A DNA stretch of 64,000 nucleotides, taken from positions 682,001 to 746,000 of the forward strand of contig NC_014158.1 of assembly GCF_000092225.1 (NCBI RefSeq), in the 5' to 3' direction. Below, one piece after another: positions 45,027 through 53,376 of this stretch. The notes below the pieces were generated by a model, which saw only the letters and a list, made by a program, of their open reading frames with translations, did not search any database and was not told where the DNA came from. This DNA is from Tsukamurella paurometabola DSM 20162 (GTDB taxonomy: Bacteria; Actinomycetota; Actinomycetes; Mycobacteriales; Mycobacteriaceae). Made by a program: the position numbers and the translations under genes. Each line of letters begins with the position of its first letter. Position 1 is the stretch's first letter.

Positions 45027-46144
45027 TCGCGGCATGGACCGCCGCGGCGATCTCCGCGGTAACCGCTGTGGAGGCCGTGCGACGGATCGTCGCCGATCGC
45101 CGCAGGGTGACGAACGGGTTATGGCTGATCGCGGTGCTGCTCTGCGTGTGGGTGACGGCGATCCTGGTCCTCGAGGCGGCGGGGCGGTCCAGTGCCGCGA
45201 TCGTGCTGGCGTTCGGCCCGATGCTGCTGGGTGTGATCGGTCTCGTCGGCGTCGGCGTGGGGCTGCTGGCGAACAGCCTCGTCGTGATCCGGCGCGAGGG
45301 ATTGAGTCTGGCCACGCTGGTACCGGCGGCGATGGGTCTGGCCCTGCTGGCCGAGGTCTTCCTCGGAGCCCATCTGCTGCACGCCCTCACCGAGGGGATC
45401 AGCGCGGTCACGGCGGTCCTGCTGGTCGCGCTCCTGATTCCCGGCGCACTGGTCGTGCTGCAGTTGGCCGCCTACACGGTGTACGCGGTGGTGCACCGGC
45501 GGCTGCCGGGTGGCAGAGACGCCGGCGTCGTGGTGGTGCTCGGATCGGGACTCAACGGTGAGCGACTCACGCCGCTGTTGCGCTCACGGATGGATCTGGG
45601 GATCAGCGAGTTCCGCAGGCTCGTCGACGATGGTGGTGATCCCTTTCTGGTGTGCTCCGGCGGCCGTGGCCACGACGAGGTGATCGCCGAGGGAGAGGCG
45701 ATGGCCCGCTACGCGCTGGCACAGGGAATCCCATCGAATCGGTTGCTCCGGGAGGTGCGGTCGACGACCACCGAGGAGAATCTGCGGTACTCCGCTGAAT
45801 TGCTGGCCAGCGAGGGAATCGCATGGACACGGATGCTGGTCACTACGAGCAGCTTTCATGCCCTGCGTGCGGGCTCATTGACGCGCCGGCTGGGCCTGCC
45901 CGCCACCGCACTCGGCGCTCCCACGGCGCTCTACTTCCGTCCGGCCGCGTTTCTGCGAGAGTTCGTGGCGGTGGTTGTGCATTACCGGCGAGCGAACCTG
46001 ATCGTGTGCGCCGTGCTGGTGGGGATGTGGGGCCTGCTCGTGGCGGTCGTGATGATCGTTGCCGATCAGGCTGAACCGGTGATCCTTGATGGCGCGGCCC
46101 TTGAAGTGTTAGCCCCGCGGGTGAAGGGCGTGGAGACCGACTGA
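45020..46144 (+). CDS. membrane protein with DUF218 (YdcF/SanA-like) domain
   Basis: A 374-residue protein. About five membrane segments fill residues 1-165, then a DUF218 domain (about 170-320: AGVVVVLGSGLNGERLTPLLRSRMDLG, FLVCSGGRGHDEVIAEGEAMARYAL, RSTTTEENLRYSAELL, VTTSSFHALRAGSLTRRLG) and a last membrane helix. DUF218 proteins such as YdcF and SanA are linked to envelope metabolism but have no settled activity. The ATG at 45020 or the GTG at 45023 is the start; neither has a ribosome site, and coupling to the short leader ORF is proposed. Confidence 0.85.
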   Translation: MVIAAWTAAAISAVTAVEAVRRIVADRRRVTNGLWLIAVLLCVWVTAILVLEAAGRSSAAIVLAFGPMLLGVIGLVGVGVGLLANSLVVIRREGLSLATLVPAAMGLALLAEVFLGAHLLHALTEGISAVTAVLLVALLIPGALVVLQLAAYTVYAVVHRRLPGGRDAGVVVVLGSGLNGERLTPLLRSRMDLGISEFRRLVDDGGDPFLVCSGGRGHDEVIAEGEAMARYALAQGIPSNRLLREVRSTTTEENLRYSAELLASEGIAWTRMLVTTSSFHALRAGSLTRRLGLPATALGAPTALYFRPAAFLREFVAVVVHYRRANLIVCAVLVGMWGLLVAVVMIVADQAEPVILDGAALEVLAPRVKGVETD

Positions 46145-46185
46145 TCGGCTATCCGCGGCCTCGCACCCGCAGACGTATCAGCCGG

Positions 46186-46614
46186 TCACGGCGCCTGCGC
46201 GTCCAGACCGCCGCGGAGCAACGACGCAGCGTCGTCGGACGGGCGTGGCTTGCGGCGCACGATCCGGCGCAGGAGCGAGCGCCGGTCACCCGCGTATCGC
46301 GGGATCACGTGCAGATGAACGTGGTCGACGGTCTGGAACGCGGCCCGGCCGTCGTTGAGCACGAGGTTCACCCCGTCGGCGCCGAGTGCGCCCGCCCGGG
46401 CGGCCCGCGCTAGACGGTGTCCCAGCCCGAACATTCGTTCCCCGGTTGCACCGTCGAGCTCGCCGAGCCCCGCGGCATGCCGCTTCGGGACGACGAGGCT
46501 GTGTCCGGGACTGATCGGCCGCGCGTCGAGGAAAGCGATCAGCTCGTCGGTCTCGTGAACGACGGCGGCGGGCGCGTCGCCGGTGACGATCGCGCAGAAC
46601 ACGCATCCCTGCAT
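46186..46614 (-). CDS. HIT-family nucleotide hydrolase
   Basis: A 142-residue histidine-triad protein. CVFCAIVTGDAPAAVVHE is the usual zinc-associated beginning, ARPISPGHSLVVPKRH the middle, and HVHLHVIPRYAGD the triad. The family cleaves nucleoside phosphoramidates or dinucleoside phosphates. The C-terminal tail of about 30 residues (RRSLLRRIVRRKPRP...) is basic. The ATG has TACGCT six bases upstream. It is convergent with the DUF218 gene. Confidence 0.92.
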   Translation of the reverse strand: MQGCVFCAIVTGDAPAAVVHETDELIAFLDARPISPGHSLVVPKRHAAGLGELDGATGERMFGLGHRLARAARAGALGADGVNLVLNDGRAAFQTVDHVHLHVIPRYAGDRRSLLRRIVRRKPRPSDDAASLLRGGLDAQAP

Positions 46615-46620
46615 GTCCGC

Positions 46621-46626
46621 AGCGTA
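46621..46626 (-). promoter_or_regulatory. -10 hexamer of the HIT gene, leaderless start
   Basis: On the minus strand TACGCT lies six bases before the ATG at 46614. Confidence 0.45.
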
Positions 46627-46667
46627 TCGGCCGAAGAGTGATGATCGCCACGCGTGCGTGCGGTTCC

Positions 46668-46714
46668 GCGCACTCACTCCGACATACACAATATGTAGTG
46701 CGCACTGGCGCACT
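46668..46714. repeat. three GCGCACT repeats upstream of the exported protein
   Basis: GCGCACT occurs at 46668-46674, 46700-46706 and 46708-46714; the middle copy is inside the perfect palindrome AGTGCGCACT (46697-46706). They lie 20-70 bases upstream of the next start codon and could be a regulator binding array. Confidence 0.4.
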
Positions 46715-46734
46715 CGTGAGCGAGGGAGTGGACG

Positions 46735-47316
46735 TTGAACATGGATGGTCGCAGGAGTTCCATCCGGGCCGCGCGGGTGGGGGCGGCGTTGGCATCGATC
46801 CTGGTGACGGGGTCTGTGGCGGCGGCCGGCATGGTCGCCGCGGCGCCCCCGACGGTGGTGTTGGACGCGGGGGAGTTGCCCGCCGGGTATTCCGGGTACC
46901 GCACCAAGGTGCAGTCCGGGGAGATCGCGATGGTTCCCTCGGGCGACCTGTCCACGCCGTGTTTGAATGCGACGGCCGAGGCCGCCACCGCCACGCGCGG
47001 AGCGGTGAGTCAGGAGGCGTACGCCGCCCGCGAGAAGTCCATGCTGACGATCGCCGTGCTGTCGAAGCCGGCGGCGCAACAGCTCGGCGATCTGTTGGAC
47101 CGGTGCACCACCGGCGACCGGGATCAGAGGTTCACGCCGGTCGGCGTGCCCGCCGACCTCGCCCGCCTCGCTCCGCGGCTGTACTGGAACTCCGCGAGCG
47201 GGGAGCGCATCGGTTATGTCACCGTGCGGCAGTCGACGGTGGTGGTGCGCGCCGTCGGTCCGTCGGAGTCGTTCTGGGAGACGCTGCGTAAGCAGATCGC
47301 GAAGGCTGATCGGTAG
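46735..47316 (+). CDS. exported protein of unknown function
   Basis: A 193-residue protein with a basic leader (MNMDGRRSSIRAAR), a hydrophobic segment and an Ala-rich cleavage region at about 36 (AAGMVAAAPP), so it should be exported. The mature part of about 155 residues has two Cys (STPCLNA and DRCTTGD), probably a disulfide, and alternating strand patterns like the small sensor-type extracellular domains of mycobacterial lipoproteins; that likeness is weak. The TTG at 46735 is six bases after GGGAG; the ATG at 46741 is an alternative. Confidence 0.7.
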   Translation: MNMDGRRSSIRAARVGAALASILVTGSVAAAGMVAAAPPTVVLDAGELPAGYSGYRTKVQSGEIAMVPSGDLSTPCLNATAEAATATRGAVSQEAYAAREKSMLTIAVLSKPAAQQLGDLLDRCTTGDRDQRFTPVGVPADLARLAPRLYWNSASGERIGYVTVRQSTVVVRAVGPSESFWETLRKQIAKADR

Positions 47317-47826
47317 TGCTGCTGCGCCGTTGAGGGCGGCGGGGTTCTAGCGGGGAATTTCAGCGAGGGCGCGCGCGAATATGGCAAACGTATGACGGTT
47401 CCGTGAAGGCTCTCGGTGGCTTTCGCCGGTGCTTGCTACCGTGCGCTCACGGGTTTTGTGGCTCGTGCGCGATGGAGAAGGCCGCGCCGGGTCGGAGCCA
47501 CGGTTCCGATGCAATGCCAAATATCAAATGTGTGAAGATCGCATGTCTGCACTGCTTGCATATCGAGATGGATTCACTTAACCTCCTCTTAGGTAAAGCA
47601 AGTTTCAAGGATGCGCAGCCTGGCTCCAACGCGAGGTCGCACGTGAAACGCGCATACCCCGCTCGGGCCTTGCGGGAGGCGAGGTCCGGTGCCGGTAGCC
47701 CTGCGGTTGCCGGTTTGCGGAAGACGGCTCGCGCCCATGCGCTGACGTCGAGCTTGAACTTCGGGGGCTCGTGTTGAAGGCAGTGGGTTCGTGGGCCGCC
47801 GCGCCCCGACAACAGGAGAAGCTCAC
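47317..47826. other. 510-base intergenic region before the porin gene
   Basis: This stretch carries no convincing gene. Frames of 120-130 codons are open on both strands, but they start without signals and their residues have no family-like pattern. Around 47500-47620 the GC content falls well below the flanks (for example CAAATATCAAATGTGTGAAG), typical of promoter or untranslated leader DNA. It probably holds the porin promoter and a long leader. Confidence 0.5.
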
Positions 47827-48627
47827 ATGCCATCTCGCACAACACATGCCCTCATAGGTGCCACCGCCGCCCTGGCGGCCGCGCTCACGGTCGCCCCCGT
47901 GGCGACCGCGGCACCGTCGCCGGCGCCGAAGCCGGCCTCGGATACCAAGCCCAAGCCCGACGATCAGTTCGCCGATAGCTCCCGGACCGTCGTGACCCGT
48001 GACGGATGGAAGATGGTGGTCACCAAGACTTCGGAGGCGCTGCGGTCGGTGCCGCCGCTGAACCGCTCGCCGCAGTCCTTCGAGGCGTTCTCCACCATCG
48101 GTGGCGAGGCCACCGTCGCGGTCGCCGATCCGAAGAAGCCGCCGAAGTCGAAGGTCAAGTCCGCCGTGCTCACAACGGGGCTCCAGGTGGGATGTGCCGT
48201 GACTGCCGACAGCCTCACGGTGGGCGGCAGCATCTCCAACGCCACGAACGTGGGCGTGACTCCGTCGGTGACCGCGAACCTCACGGGTACCGCGACCGGC
48301 CAGGGAGGTACCTCAGGAGGCAGCGGCGGCGGTAGCGTGTCCGCCGGTGTGACGCCGGGGATTTCGGCCACCGTGGGCGACACGCTCACTGAGACCGGAT
48401 CGATCTCGGGTGTGATCAAGCCGGGTACCAGCAAGGATATCCCGTACGCCAAGAAGAACCTTGAGGGTCCCGATGCGGCGACGTACACCCGTGAGGTGCG
48501 GGTGGCGGTCGACAACTGCATCGGCGGCGTCCAGGTGCGCTCGTACGCCACCATCGCGCTGCAGACCGACCGCACCGACGACTCGATCACCACGTACGGC
48601 AAGCCGATCTTCATCACCCGCCCGTGA
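47827..48627 (+). CDS. MspA-family porin
   Basis: A 266-residue secreted protein. A signal peptide (about 1-29, ending in ATAAPS) is followed by a Pro/Lys-rich linker and the MspA pattern: TVVTRDGWKMVVTKTSE, VPPLNRSPQSFEAFSTIGGEA, a central region with LQVGCAVTADSLTVGGSIS, then IKPGTSKDIPYAKKNLEGPDA and VDNCIGGVQVRSYATI. MspA proteins form octameric pores in the mycolic-acid outer membrane. A Gly/Ser-rich loop (GQGGTSGGSGGGS) of the central region and two Cys are unlike classical MspA. AGGAGAA precedes the ATG. Confidence 0.85.
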   Translation: MPSRTTHALIGATAALAAALTVAPVATAAPSPAPKPASDTKPKPDDQFADSSRTVVTRDGWKMVVTKTSEALRSVPPLNRSPQSFEAFSTIGGEATVAVADPKKPPKSKVKSAVLTTGLQVGCAVTADSLTVGGSISNATNVGVTPSVTANLTGTATGQGGTSGGSGGGSVSAGVTPGISATVGDTLTETGSISGVIKPGTSKDIPYAKKNLEGPDAATYTREVRVAVDNCIGGVQVRSYATIALQTDRTDDSITTYGKPIFITRP

Positions 48628-48672
48628 TGCGTGGCGAGACGATCATCAACATCTGTGGAGGGGTGGACCGCA

Positions 48673-48996
48673 ATGACCGACGCTAGTACGGCAGAGACAC
48701 AACAGATTCCGGTGCAGCGCCCCGAGAGCGCACCTGCGCCGCACCCGGCGCAGCAGTCGGACAGCGGCGATGCCGCAGCGATGCGCACGCTGGCGTTCAA
48801 GGCGATCGGGCTCGTGATCGGGCTCGCGATGCTGGTGGGCTGTGGGTTCGCCGTCGAGCACCTCACGGAGTGGGGCCAGCGGTGGACGATGCCAGCCGTG
48901 TTCGTGGCGTTCGTGCTCGTCATGCTGATCGCGAGCCAGCTCGTCGTGGGGGGATTCTCGGCGATCTGGGCGGCGGTCCGCAACGGCCGCAGCTAG
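48673..48996 (+). CDS. small membrane protein downstream of the porin
   Basis: A 107-residue protein with a polar Gln/Pro-rich N-terminal half and two membrane segments (about 43-62 and 73-96). It follows the porin by 45 bases, with GGAGGGG upstream of the ATG, so the two may be co-transcribed. No family is recognised. Confidence 0.7.
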   Translation: MTDASTAETQQIPVQRPESAPAPHPAQQSDSGDAAAMRTLAFKAIGLVIGLAMLVGCGFAVEHLTEWGQRWTMPAVFVAFVLVMLIASQLVVGGFSAIWAAVRNGRS

Positions 48997-49007
48997 GTTC
49001 GCCGTTC

Positions 49008-49976
49008 GTGGTAGCCAAACGGGGCCGGAGCGCGGACGATGAGGTCTTCGCAGCGTCGTTGCGGCAGTTGTTCGTTTCCGCGGGCTCGCCGACGGTCGCG
49101 CAGGTCGCGCGGCAGGTCGGAGTCAGCAGCGGGACGATCTCGCACTGGCGCACCGGGCGACACTTTCCCAGTGAGTTCGCGACGATCGAACCTCTGCTCG
49201 TTCTCCTGACCGACCGTGCGCACCAACGCATCCGGAACAGTTCAGGTTCCGACGACGCCGTGGGTGTGCTGACGGTGCGCCAGTGGCAGGGCCTATTCGA
49301 CGCGGCCGCGGGCGGGGAGGTCAAGGCACCCGTGCTCGATCAGATCGCCGCGTCGGCCGAGCACTGGGCCGAGGAATCGGATTCCGGGACGGTCGAGGCG
49401 GCGAGGGCCGTGCTGCTCGGCTGCCTGGAGACCTCCGTCGACGGGGCGGTGGAATCCCGGACGTCGACTCGCCGCCCCGGTGCGGGTGGGGTCATCGCGG
49501 AGCTGACCGATGTGGGCGTTCTTGTGGAGCCCGTCGTTCGGTCCGGCGACGATGAGGTGCGATCGGATCTCATCGCGGTGGTGGACTCCGGGCTGATCGA
49601 AGCCTGGCCGCGACTGTCCCGATGGGTTGCGGACGCGTACCCGGCGCTGATCGTCCGGACCGGTCTGGAGCACGACGCGCAGCGCTGGAGCGCGGCCGAT
49701 CGGCCGCGCGCGTGGCTGTACGACCACACCCGGCTCGAGCTCACCGCGGAGGCGCTCACATCGCTCGCGGCTGCCGAATCTGCCGATGACGGAGCGTTCC
49801 GATTCGGTGATGCGACGCGGTCGCAGATCCCGGCGTCGGCGATCGAGTTCTGGGATGCGTCGCAGACCGCCGCGCTCTCGGAACTGCGCGTGCATCAGAT
49901 CGTGATGGCAGTGATCGTGGCCTTGTCGGTGATGGTGCTCGGGCTCGGGATCGCCCTTGGCATGGTCGCGGGATGA
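49008..49976 (+). CDS. HTH protein with C-terminal membrane anchor
   Basis: A 322-residue protein of unusual design. Residues about 8-58 form a helix-turn-helix of XRE/CI type (SPTVAQVARQVGVSSGTISHWRTGRHFPSEF), a mixed helical domain follows with no known family, and residues about 299-320 are a single membrane segment next to the C-terminus (IVMAVIVALSVMVLGLGIALGMV). It may be a membrane-tethered transcription regulator. It starts 11 bases after the small membrane protein, and the next gene on the same strand is the polymorphic toxin, so it is a candidate regulator of that locus. Confidence 0.65.
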   Translation: MVAKRGRSADDEVFAASLRQLFVSAGSPTVAQVARQVGVSSGTISHWRTGRHFPSEFATIEPLLVLLTDRAHQRIRNSSGSDDAVGVLTVRQWQGLFDAAAGGEVKAPVLDQIAASAEHWAEESDSGTVEAARAVLLGCLETSVDGAVESRTSTRRPGAGGVIAELTDVGVLVEPVVRSGDDEVRSDLIAVVDSGLIEAWPRLSRWVADAYPALIVRTGLEHDAQRWSAADRPRAWLYDHTRLELTAEALTSLAAAESADDGAFRFGDATRSQIPASAIEFWDASQTAALSELRVHQIVMAVIVALSVMVLGLGIALGMVAG

Positions 49977-50273
49977 GAACAGGGCCTCCGGCCGCCGGCC
50001 GACGCGACAAGATTCGTTGTCAGCGCCGACCTGGTCGTATAGCGGACCCCTATATGGCCATGAGTGCGGGCTGTGCGTTCAAGGCGGGCCCTATATGGAT
50101 TCCTTCGATTGCTGCTGTGACCAGCGGTGATATTCGCGATTCGCAGAGAGTGCCGGTTGACCCGGTTGCGGATCGGTGGCGGACTGGATCCATCGGCGTC
50201 CGGATGGGCGCACTCCCCGGGTTCGGGCCTTCGTGGTCGATGGGGGGCTCGTAGTTCTTGTGATGAAAGGTGA
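49977..50273. other. regulatory gap between the HTH protein and toxin gene
   Basis: A 297-base gap. It contains two identical copies of CCCTATATGG (50048-50057 and 50089-50098), 41 bases apart. An open frame of 93 codons spans the gap but begins inside the preceding stop region, lacks start signals and is not judged coding. Confidence 0.5.
50048..50098 (+). repeat. direct repeat CCCTATATGG, two copies
   Basis: Two identical 10-base elements with centres 41 bases apart, close to four helical turns, placing both on one DNA face. Their position upstream of the toxin gene suggests a regulator binding pair, possibly for the HTH membrane protein encoded just before. Confidence 0.5.
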
Positions 50274-52751
50274 GTGAGGTCTGTGGCAGCGCACGCTCGG
50301 GGGAAGCCCGTTCACGCCGCGAACAGCGACGGTGGTGACGGGGTGGCGCAGGAGCGCCTGCAGGGAGCGTTCCTGACAGTGATCGGTGTGGCCGGGATGT
50401 TCGGCGGGGTGATGTTCTCCATCGAGGCGCCGCGGTTCACTCCGGTGCCGGTGGTGTTCCTGACGTTCTGGTTGATCATGGTGATCGTCGGCCGGATCTT
50501 CTTCACCGGTCTGGGCAAGCTCCGCTCGGCGGGTGTGGGTGCGCCCGCGCCGGAGCAGGTGCGCGCTGCGGCTGCGGTGGCGGGGATCGTGGTGGCGGTG
50601 GGGATGATGGGCTTCGCGGCGACGGGCCCCGGTACTGGTGTTGCTTCGGCGGCGCCGTGTCCCGGTGGTGGGCCGGCGACGTGTGGTCCTGGTCCGGGGC
50701 CGGAGTTGACGATCACGCCTCCTGCGCAGCAGACCACTGCTCCCGGTGGGCAGCAGGGTAATCAGGGGAGCGGTCAGGACAACAACGGCATCGCGACCTC
50801 GCCTGCGGGCAGCGGCGGCAACAACGGTGACGGCATTCAGGCCCAGACTCCCGATTTCGGCAGCCCCGGTGGGCAGGCGCCGAACATCCCCGGTAACCCG
50901 ACGGGCCAGGGCCAGGGGCTGCGGCCCGGCCAGGGGCAGGGGAATCAGCAGCAGAGCCCAGCGCGCACCACTGCTCCCGGCCAGCCGACCCAGACGGGTC
51001 AGGCGACGCAGTCCGGTCAGCCCACGTCGGGCCAGCCGACGGTGACGGTGACCCAGACCCAGTCGCAGTGCCCTGCCCCCGGTGCACCAGGTAGTGGCGG
51101 CACGCCGGGCAGCGGCGGTTCGGGATCCGACGGGGGCGGCTCCAGCCCTGATGGCGGGGACGACAGTGGCGCGCCGTCATGGTCCTACCTCGTTGCCGAG
51201 GCAGCGGGTGTGATGGCAGGTCGCCGACGGAATGGCGGCGGCACCAAACCGACGGCTGATCAGGCGTGGCAGATGTGGGACCAGGCCAAGGAAGGCAACC
51301 GCAGTCCCGCAGAGGCGGCCGGTCTGAAGCTCAATCCTGATGGCACCAGCGCCGACTCGGACTACGACATCATCACCGTCCCGAAGGAGGACGGCGACTA
51401 CCAGAAGCTGATTCTGATGAAGAATCAGAACGCTCCTAAGCAGTACCGCTTCCCCCTCAACACACCGGAAGGCGGTCGTTCGGAGAAGAACGACGATGGA
51501 TCGATCTCCGTGTTCGACCGTAACGGCGAGAAGGTCGGGCAGTTCAACGCACCGTGGGCGTACGACGCCAACGGCAAGGAGGTGCCCACCTGGTACGACA
51601 TCGAAGGCGACGATATGGTCCAGCGCATCGAGCCTGGTCCGGACAACGTCTACCCGATCATCGCGGATCCGTTGTGGGACAAGATCAAGAGCGCGGGAAA
51701 CAGCGTCAAGAACTTTGGTGCCGGCGTAGGCAGGAGTGTTGCCGACACTGTTGAAGGCGTTGGTCAGATGGTCACCAACCCCAAGGAGACCGCGAAGGGA
51801 ATGGCCCCGCTCGTCGGGCTCGGAGGCGATGGTGCACCGGGAGTCGGAGAGTCGTGGGGTGCAGTTGGTAAGGCGTTCATCGCCAAGGATGACTTCGACC
51901 GCGGTGACACCGCCTACGGCGCAGGAAAGGTCCTGGGCAACGTCCTCCAGACGGTCGTCGACCCTACCAAGGGTGCTGGCAAGGTGGCGTCGACTGCGGG
52001 TAAGGCAGCCAAGGCCGCGAAGGCCGCTGAGGAAGTCGCTGAGACATCAGCCAGTACTGCCGCGAAGACCGCCGGCAAGGCTGCGGAAAAGGCTGCAGAC
52101 GGAGCGGGTGATGCAGCTCAGGTAGCAGGGAAGACCGCGACGAACGTGGCTGGTGATGCAGCGAGCGCCGGCACTCAGGCAGCGTCGACCGCTGCGCAGT
52201 CGGCCGGTAAGGCCGCGGAGGCCGCCGGCGATGCCGCGGGCGCAGCGGCGCGTGGCACAGATTCAGTTGGGGGCGGAGGATCAAAGACGGCACGTGCGCT
52301 CGCAGAGGCCGCCGAAGAAGCTGTTCCACCTCCAGGGAATATTCTCGAGATTTCTCATCCGCCCGCAAAGTGGACTCCAGATCAGATTAATCAGGAAATC
52401 GCCAAGTTGGTGCAGTTGAATATTGACTCAATTATCAACGACGGACTTGTTGTTACCAAGCCTGTTCGATCGGGGTTCGACAAGATAAAGCAGACATTCC
52501 TTGAATCGCTAGGAACTGCGTCCACAAACCCTGTGGGGAGATTCTTGGTTCCGAAGGGATGGAATGTCGACCACATCATCGACCTTCAGCTCGGTGGGGC
52601 GAACGCGCTCGAGAACCTCCAGCTTCTCAACGCATCGGTCAACCAGAGTATGGGGATTCGAATTGCCAATGCGATTAAGGCCGCGGGGTTCGCGGAGGGG
52701 GATCTCATCTCTGAGATTATTTGGAAGGGCGGGGAATCCCTAGTACGCTAG
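50274..52751 (+). CDS. polymorphic toxin with C-terminal HNH-like nuclease domain
   Basis: An 825-residue multi-part protein. Residues 30-50 and 58-80 are two membrane segments, 97-117 a third, ending in ASAAPCP, a possible signal-like cleavage site. Residues 130-300 are a Pro/Gln/Gly/Thr-rich stalk. Residues 325-465 hold the pre-toxin module common in actinobacterial surface toxins (GSISVFDRNGEKVGQFNAPW ... YPIIADPLWD). Residues 565-680 are an Ala/Lys-rich helical spacer. Residues about 690-825 form the effector: DHIIDLQLGG at 766-775 and LENLQLLNASVNQSMG at 779-794 match the HNH/His-Me nuclease core. DNA composition turns AT-richer at about 52330, where the effector starts. A small gene, the likely immunity gene, follows 64 bases on. 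The export route and target are unknown. Confidence 0.82.
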   Translation: MRSVAAHARGKPVHAANSDGGDGVAQERLQGAFLTVIGVAGMFGGVMFSIEAPRFTPVPVVFLTFWLIMVIVGRIFFTGLGKLRSAGVGAPAPEQVRAAAAVAGIVVAVGMMGFAATGPGTGVASAAPCPGGGPATCGPGPGPELTITPPAQQTTAPGGQQGNQGSGQDNNGIATSPAGSGGNNGDGIQAQTPDFGSPGGQAPNIPGNPTGQGQGLRPGQGQGNQQQSPARTTAPGQPTQTGQATQSGQPTSGQPTVTVTQTQSQCPAPGAPGSGGTPGSGGSGSDGGGSSPDGGDDSGAPSWSYLVAEAAGVMAGRRRNGGGTKPTADQAWQMWDQAKEGNRSPAEAAGLKLNPDGTSADSDYDIITVPKEDGDYQKLILMKNQNAPKQYRFPLNTPEGGRSEKNDDGSISVFDRNGEKVGQFNAPWAYDANGKEVPTWYDIEGDDMVQRIEPGPDNVYPIIADPLWDKIKSAGNSVKNFGAGVGRSVADTVEGVGQMVTNPKETAKGMAPLVGLGGDGAPGVGESWGAVGKAFIAKDDFDRGDTAYGAGKVLGNVLQTVVDPTKGAGKVASTAGKAAKAAKAAEEVAETSASTAAKTAGKAAEKAADGAGDAAQVAGKTATNVAGDAASAGTQAASTAAQSAGKAAEAAGDAAGAAARGTDSVGGGGSKTARALAEAAEEAVPPPGNILEISHPPAKWTPDQINQEIAKLVQLNIDSIINDGLVVTKPVRSGFDKIKQTFLESLGTASTNPVGRFLVPKGWNVDHIIDLQLGGANALENLQLLNASVNQSMGIRIANAIKAAGFAEGDLISEIIWKGGESLVR

Positions 52752-52815
52752 ACTAGAGCTGATACGCACATCTGCATTCGAATGATGAATCGAACACGGT
52801 CGAAAGTTGAGGCAC

Positions 52816-53376
52816 ATGGCAACGGTTGAATCTGGCAATCCTTCTGGCGGGGACGCGTTCGTCTCGATCGGAAATGGTGCGATGCAGGTGTATGACGCTG
52901 CGCGCGCGCGCGATATTTCAGGGATCGTTAGCGCAATATTAGGAAAACAGGCGCGAGTAATTTCCGGCGACTGGCGGGGTGTTCAATACTGGGTAGAAGC
53001 TAACCAAGAGGCTCCCTCTGCGCGCGTCTGGATTTTTGATCCATCGACAATGGGAAATGATCAGACTGTCGACCTCGCGACTTTCGTGCGACTGTTGCCT
53101 AGTGAGGCGATGCTGAATGCGGTCGAAGCGCCCTTGTTTGAATCGTGGCTTTCGTCCGCAGGGCTCTCCTCGATCGGTGAGTCTGAATGTGTACCAGTTG
53201 ACCCTCCTCAGTTTGTTTCTGGGTTGGAGGATCCCAGTGATAGGGCGACGAATGCAGTCGACACTGTCGGTTACCTGATCTACTGTGCAAAAGCACTGCG
53301 GGTGATGAAAGACTTGGGCCTCCGCTCTGGAGATGCATTGCCGAGCAACTTCAACGATCTGGTATCGGCGGTCTGA
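52816..53376 (+). CDS. probable immunity protein to the HNH toxin
   Basis: A 186-residue soluble protein of no recognised family, somewhat acidic, with no signal peptide or membrane segment. The call rests on position: it directly follows the toxin gene on the same strand, shares its lower GC and mixed codon use, and is followed by gene-poor DNA. Immunity proteins bind and block the nuclease domain in the cytosol. The ATG at 52816 has GAGG just upstream; a TTG nine bases earlier is less likely. Confidence 0.6.
   Translation: MATVESGNPSGGDAFVSIGNGAMQVYDAARARDISGIVSAILGKQARVISGDWRGVQYWVEANQEAPSARVWIFDPSTMGNDQTVDLATFVRLLPSEAMLNAVEAPLFESWLSSAGLSSIGESECVPVDPPQFVSGLEDPSDRATNAVDTVGYLIYCAKALRVMKDLGLRSGDALPSNFNDLVSAV

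Noticed and set aside
47577-47600. AACCT/TTAGGT segment as an iron box before the porin
   Set aside because: Only the left half of an IdeR site fits and the arms are in the reverse order for a full box.
47403-47845. Open frames of 124 codons (+) and 132 codons (-) in the gap before the porin gene
   Set aside because: They overlap each other on opposite strands, have no start signals and their residues show no family-like pattern; treated as chance frames.
49973-50254. 93-codon frame between the HTH protein and toxin genes
   Set aside because: It begins at the previous stop codon, lacks a ribosome site and covers the CCCTATATGG repeats; more likely regulatory DNA.
52000-52300. Ala/Lys/Gly-rich repetitive DNA in the toxin gene as a tandem repeat array
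   Set aside because: No fixed period was found; it is low-complexity helical coding sequence.
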